Source: Wenzhouxiangellaceae bacterium (GTDB taxonomy: Bacteria > Pseudomonadota > Gammaproteobacteria > Xanthomonadales > Wenzhouxiangellaceae). Taken from it: a stretch of 5,858 bases of DNA. The notes beneath the pieces are model-generated. The model did not search any database and was not told the origin of the DNA. It saw nothing but the letters and a program-made list of their open reading frames with translations. Below are positions 5,462 through 5,858 of the stretch, piece by piece. A program made the translations under genes and the position numbers. The stretch lies in the NCBI GenBank assembly GCA_023258355.1, contig JALQZL010000095.1, positions 1-5,858 on the forward strand. The letters run 5' to 3'. Numbering within the stretch: position 1 is the stretch's first letter; each line of letters opens with the position of its first letter.

Positions 5462-5858
5462 GCGGCGTTTTTCCGAGACCACTTTAATGTGGGTGTCTTT
5501 GTCGCTGGCTGTGGTGCTCACGCTGCTACCACTGAGTGATACCGTCAGACAGCTTTGGCCTCATTGGACGGCCTTGGTGATGATCTACTGGGTCTTGGAG
5601 GGGAACCGCTTGCGGTTGTTGGGTCAGGCCGCCTTACTGGGCTTATTGCTGGATCTGGTCACAGGGGCATTGTTGGGCCAGCACATGCTTAGCCTTGTGG
5701 TGGTTTCTTTTATTTTGTTTCGCTCCAGACACCGCCTTCGGTTTTACCCACCCTGGCAGCAAGCCGTGGCTGTGATGCTGCTTCTCTATGCAGAGCGGAT
5801 GGTCACTTGGCCGGTGCTTGCCTTGACCGGTGAGCCCACACCTACCGTTTATTGGTGG
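5454..5858 (+). CDS. mreD: Rod-shape-determining membrane protein MreD, N-terminal part (runs off the right edge)
   Basis: The frame is open from GTG 5454 to the last base, giving 135 residues of a protein usually near 160. It is strongly hydrophobic. Likely membrane segments are at about 11-27, 38-49, 58-72, 74-89 and 104-124. The MreD hallmark is GLLLDLVTGALLGQHML (63-79), with Asp67, Gly71 and Gly75. MreD is the polytopic inner-membrane partner of MreC in the elongasome and modulates MreC's activation of PBP2. The start overlaps the last 8 nt of mreC, which fits translational coupling, and GAGGA stands 8 nt upstream. Identity rests on the hydrophobic pattern, the signature and its position after mreC. 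The C-terminus and any downstream operon member are not visible. Confidence 0.95.
   Translation, partial: MAERRFSETTLMWVSLSLAVVLTLLPLSDTVRQLWPHWTALVMIYWVLEGNRLRLLGQAALLGLLLDLVTGALLGQHMLSLVVVSFILFRSRHRLRFYPPWQQAVAVMLLLYAERMVTWPVLALTGEPTPTVYWW

Noticed and set aside
1..5858. Search for insertion sequences, long direct repeats, CRISPR arrays, tRNA genes or phage attachment sites.
   Set aside because: No transposase, terminal repeats, repeat-spacer pattern or cloverleaf was visible; genes are intact and closely packed.

Overview
The window looks like chromosomal DNA from a marine-type gammaproteobacterium. The strongest sign is MreB, which follows the Escherichia coli protein closely from its N-terminus to its FFSE C-terminus, and the mreB-mreC-mreD order is the usual one. 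A TonB-dependent outer-membrane receptor confirms a Gram-negative envelope. The sequence does not fix genus or family. I see no mobile element, CRISPR array, tRNA or rRNA gene.

Layout. Positions 1-472 (minus strand) hold the first 157 codons of a TonB-dependent receptor; the rest lies outside the window. Its leader at 473-670 carries a well-preserved TPP (THI-box) riboswitch at 582-668, followed by a hairpin that buries the receptor's ribosome binding site. A thiamine-repressed receptor is most simply an importer of thiamine or a thiamine precursor. Read divergently, 785-2464 encodes an exported, very divergent member of the gamma-glutamyltransferase (Ntn-hydrolase) family. It has Ser where the catalytic Thr is expected and lacks several substrate-pocket motifs. 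Convergent to it, 2497-3438 (minus strand) encodes a PfkB/ribokinase-family kinase of the adenosine/nucleoside-kinase-like type. A strong hairpin lies between the two gene ends.

The kinase and mreB are divergent across about 100 bp, where two back-to-back -10-like hexamers form an inverted repeat. From 3540 to the right edge runs the cell-shape operon: mreB, mreC (start overlapping the mreB stop by 1 nt) and mreD (overlapping mreC by 8 nt, cut by the window end). These make the actin-like filament, the bitopic periplasmic scaffold and the polytopic membrane partner of the elongasome, which directs lateral-wall peptidoglycan synthesis.

The genes form separate units rather than one pathway: a thiamine-controlled receptor, a lone exported hydrolase-like protein, a lone sugar/nucleoside kinase and the mre operon. 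The points most worth checking are the riboswitch plus receptor with its legible expression platform, and the altered catalytic centre of the gamma-glutamyltransferase-like protein. I found no convincing evidence of a wholly new multi-gene system.
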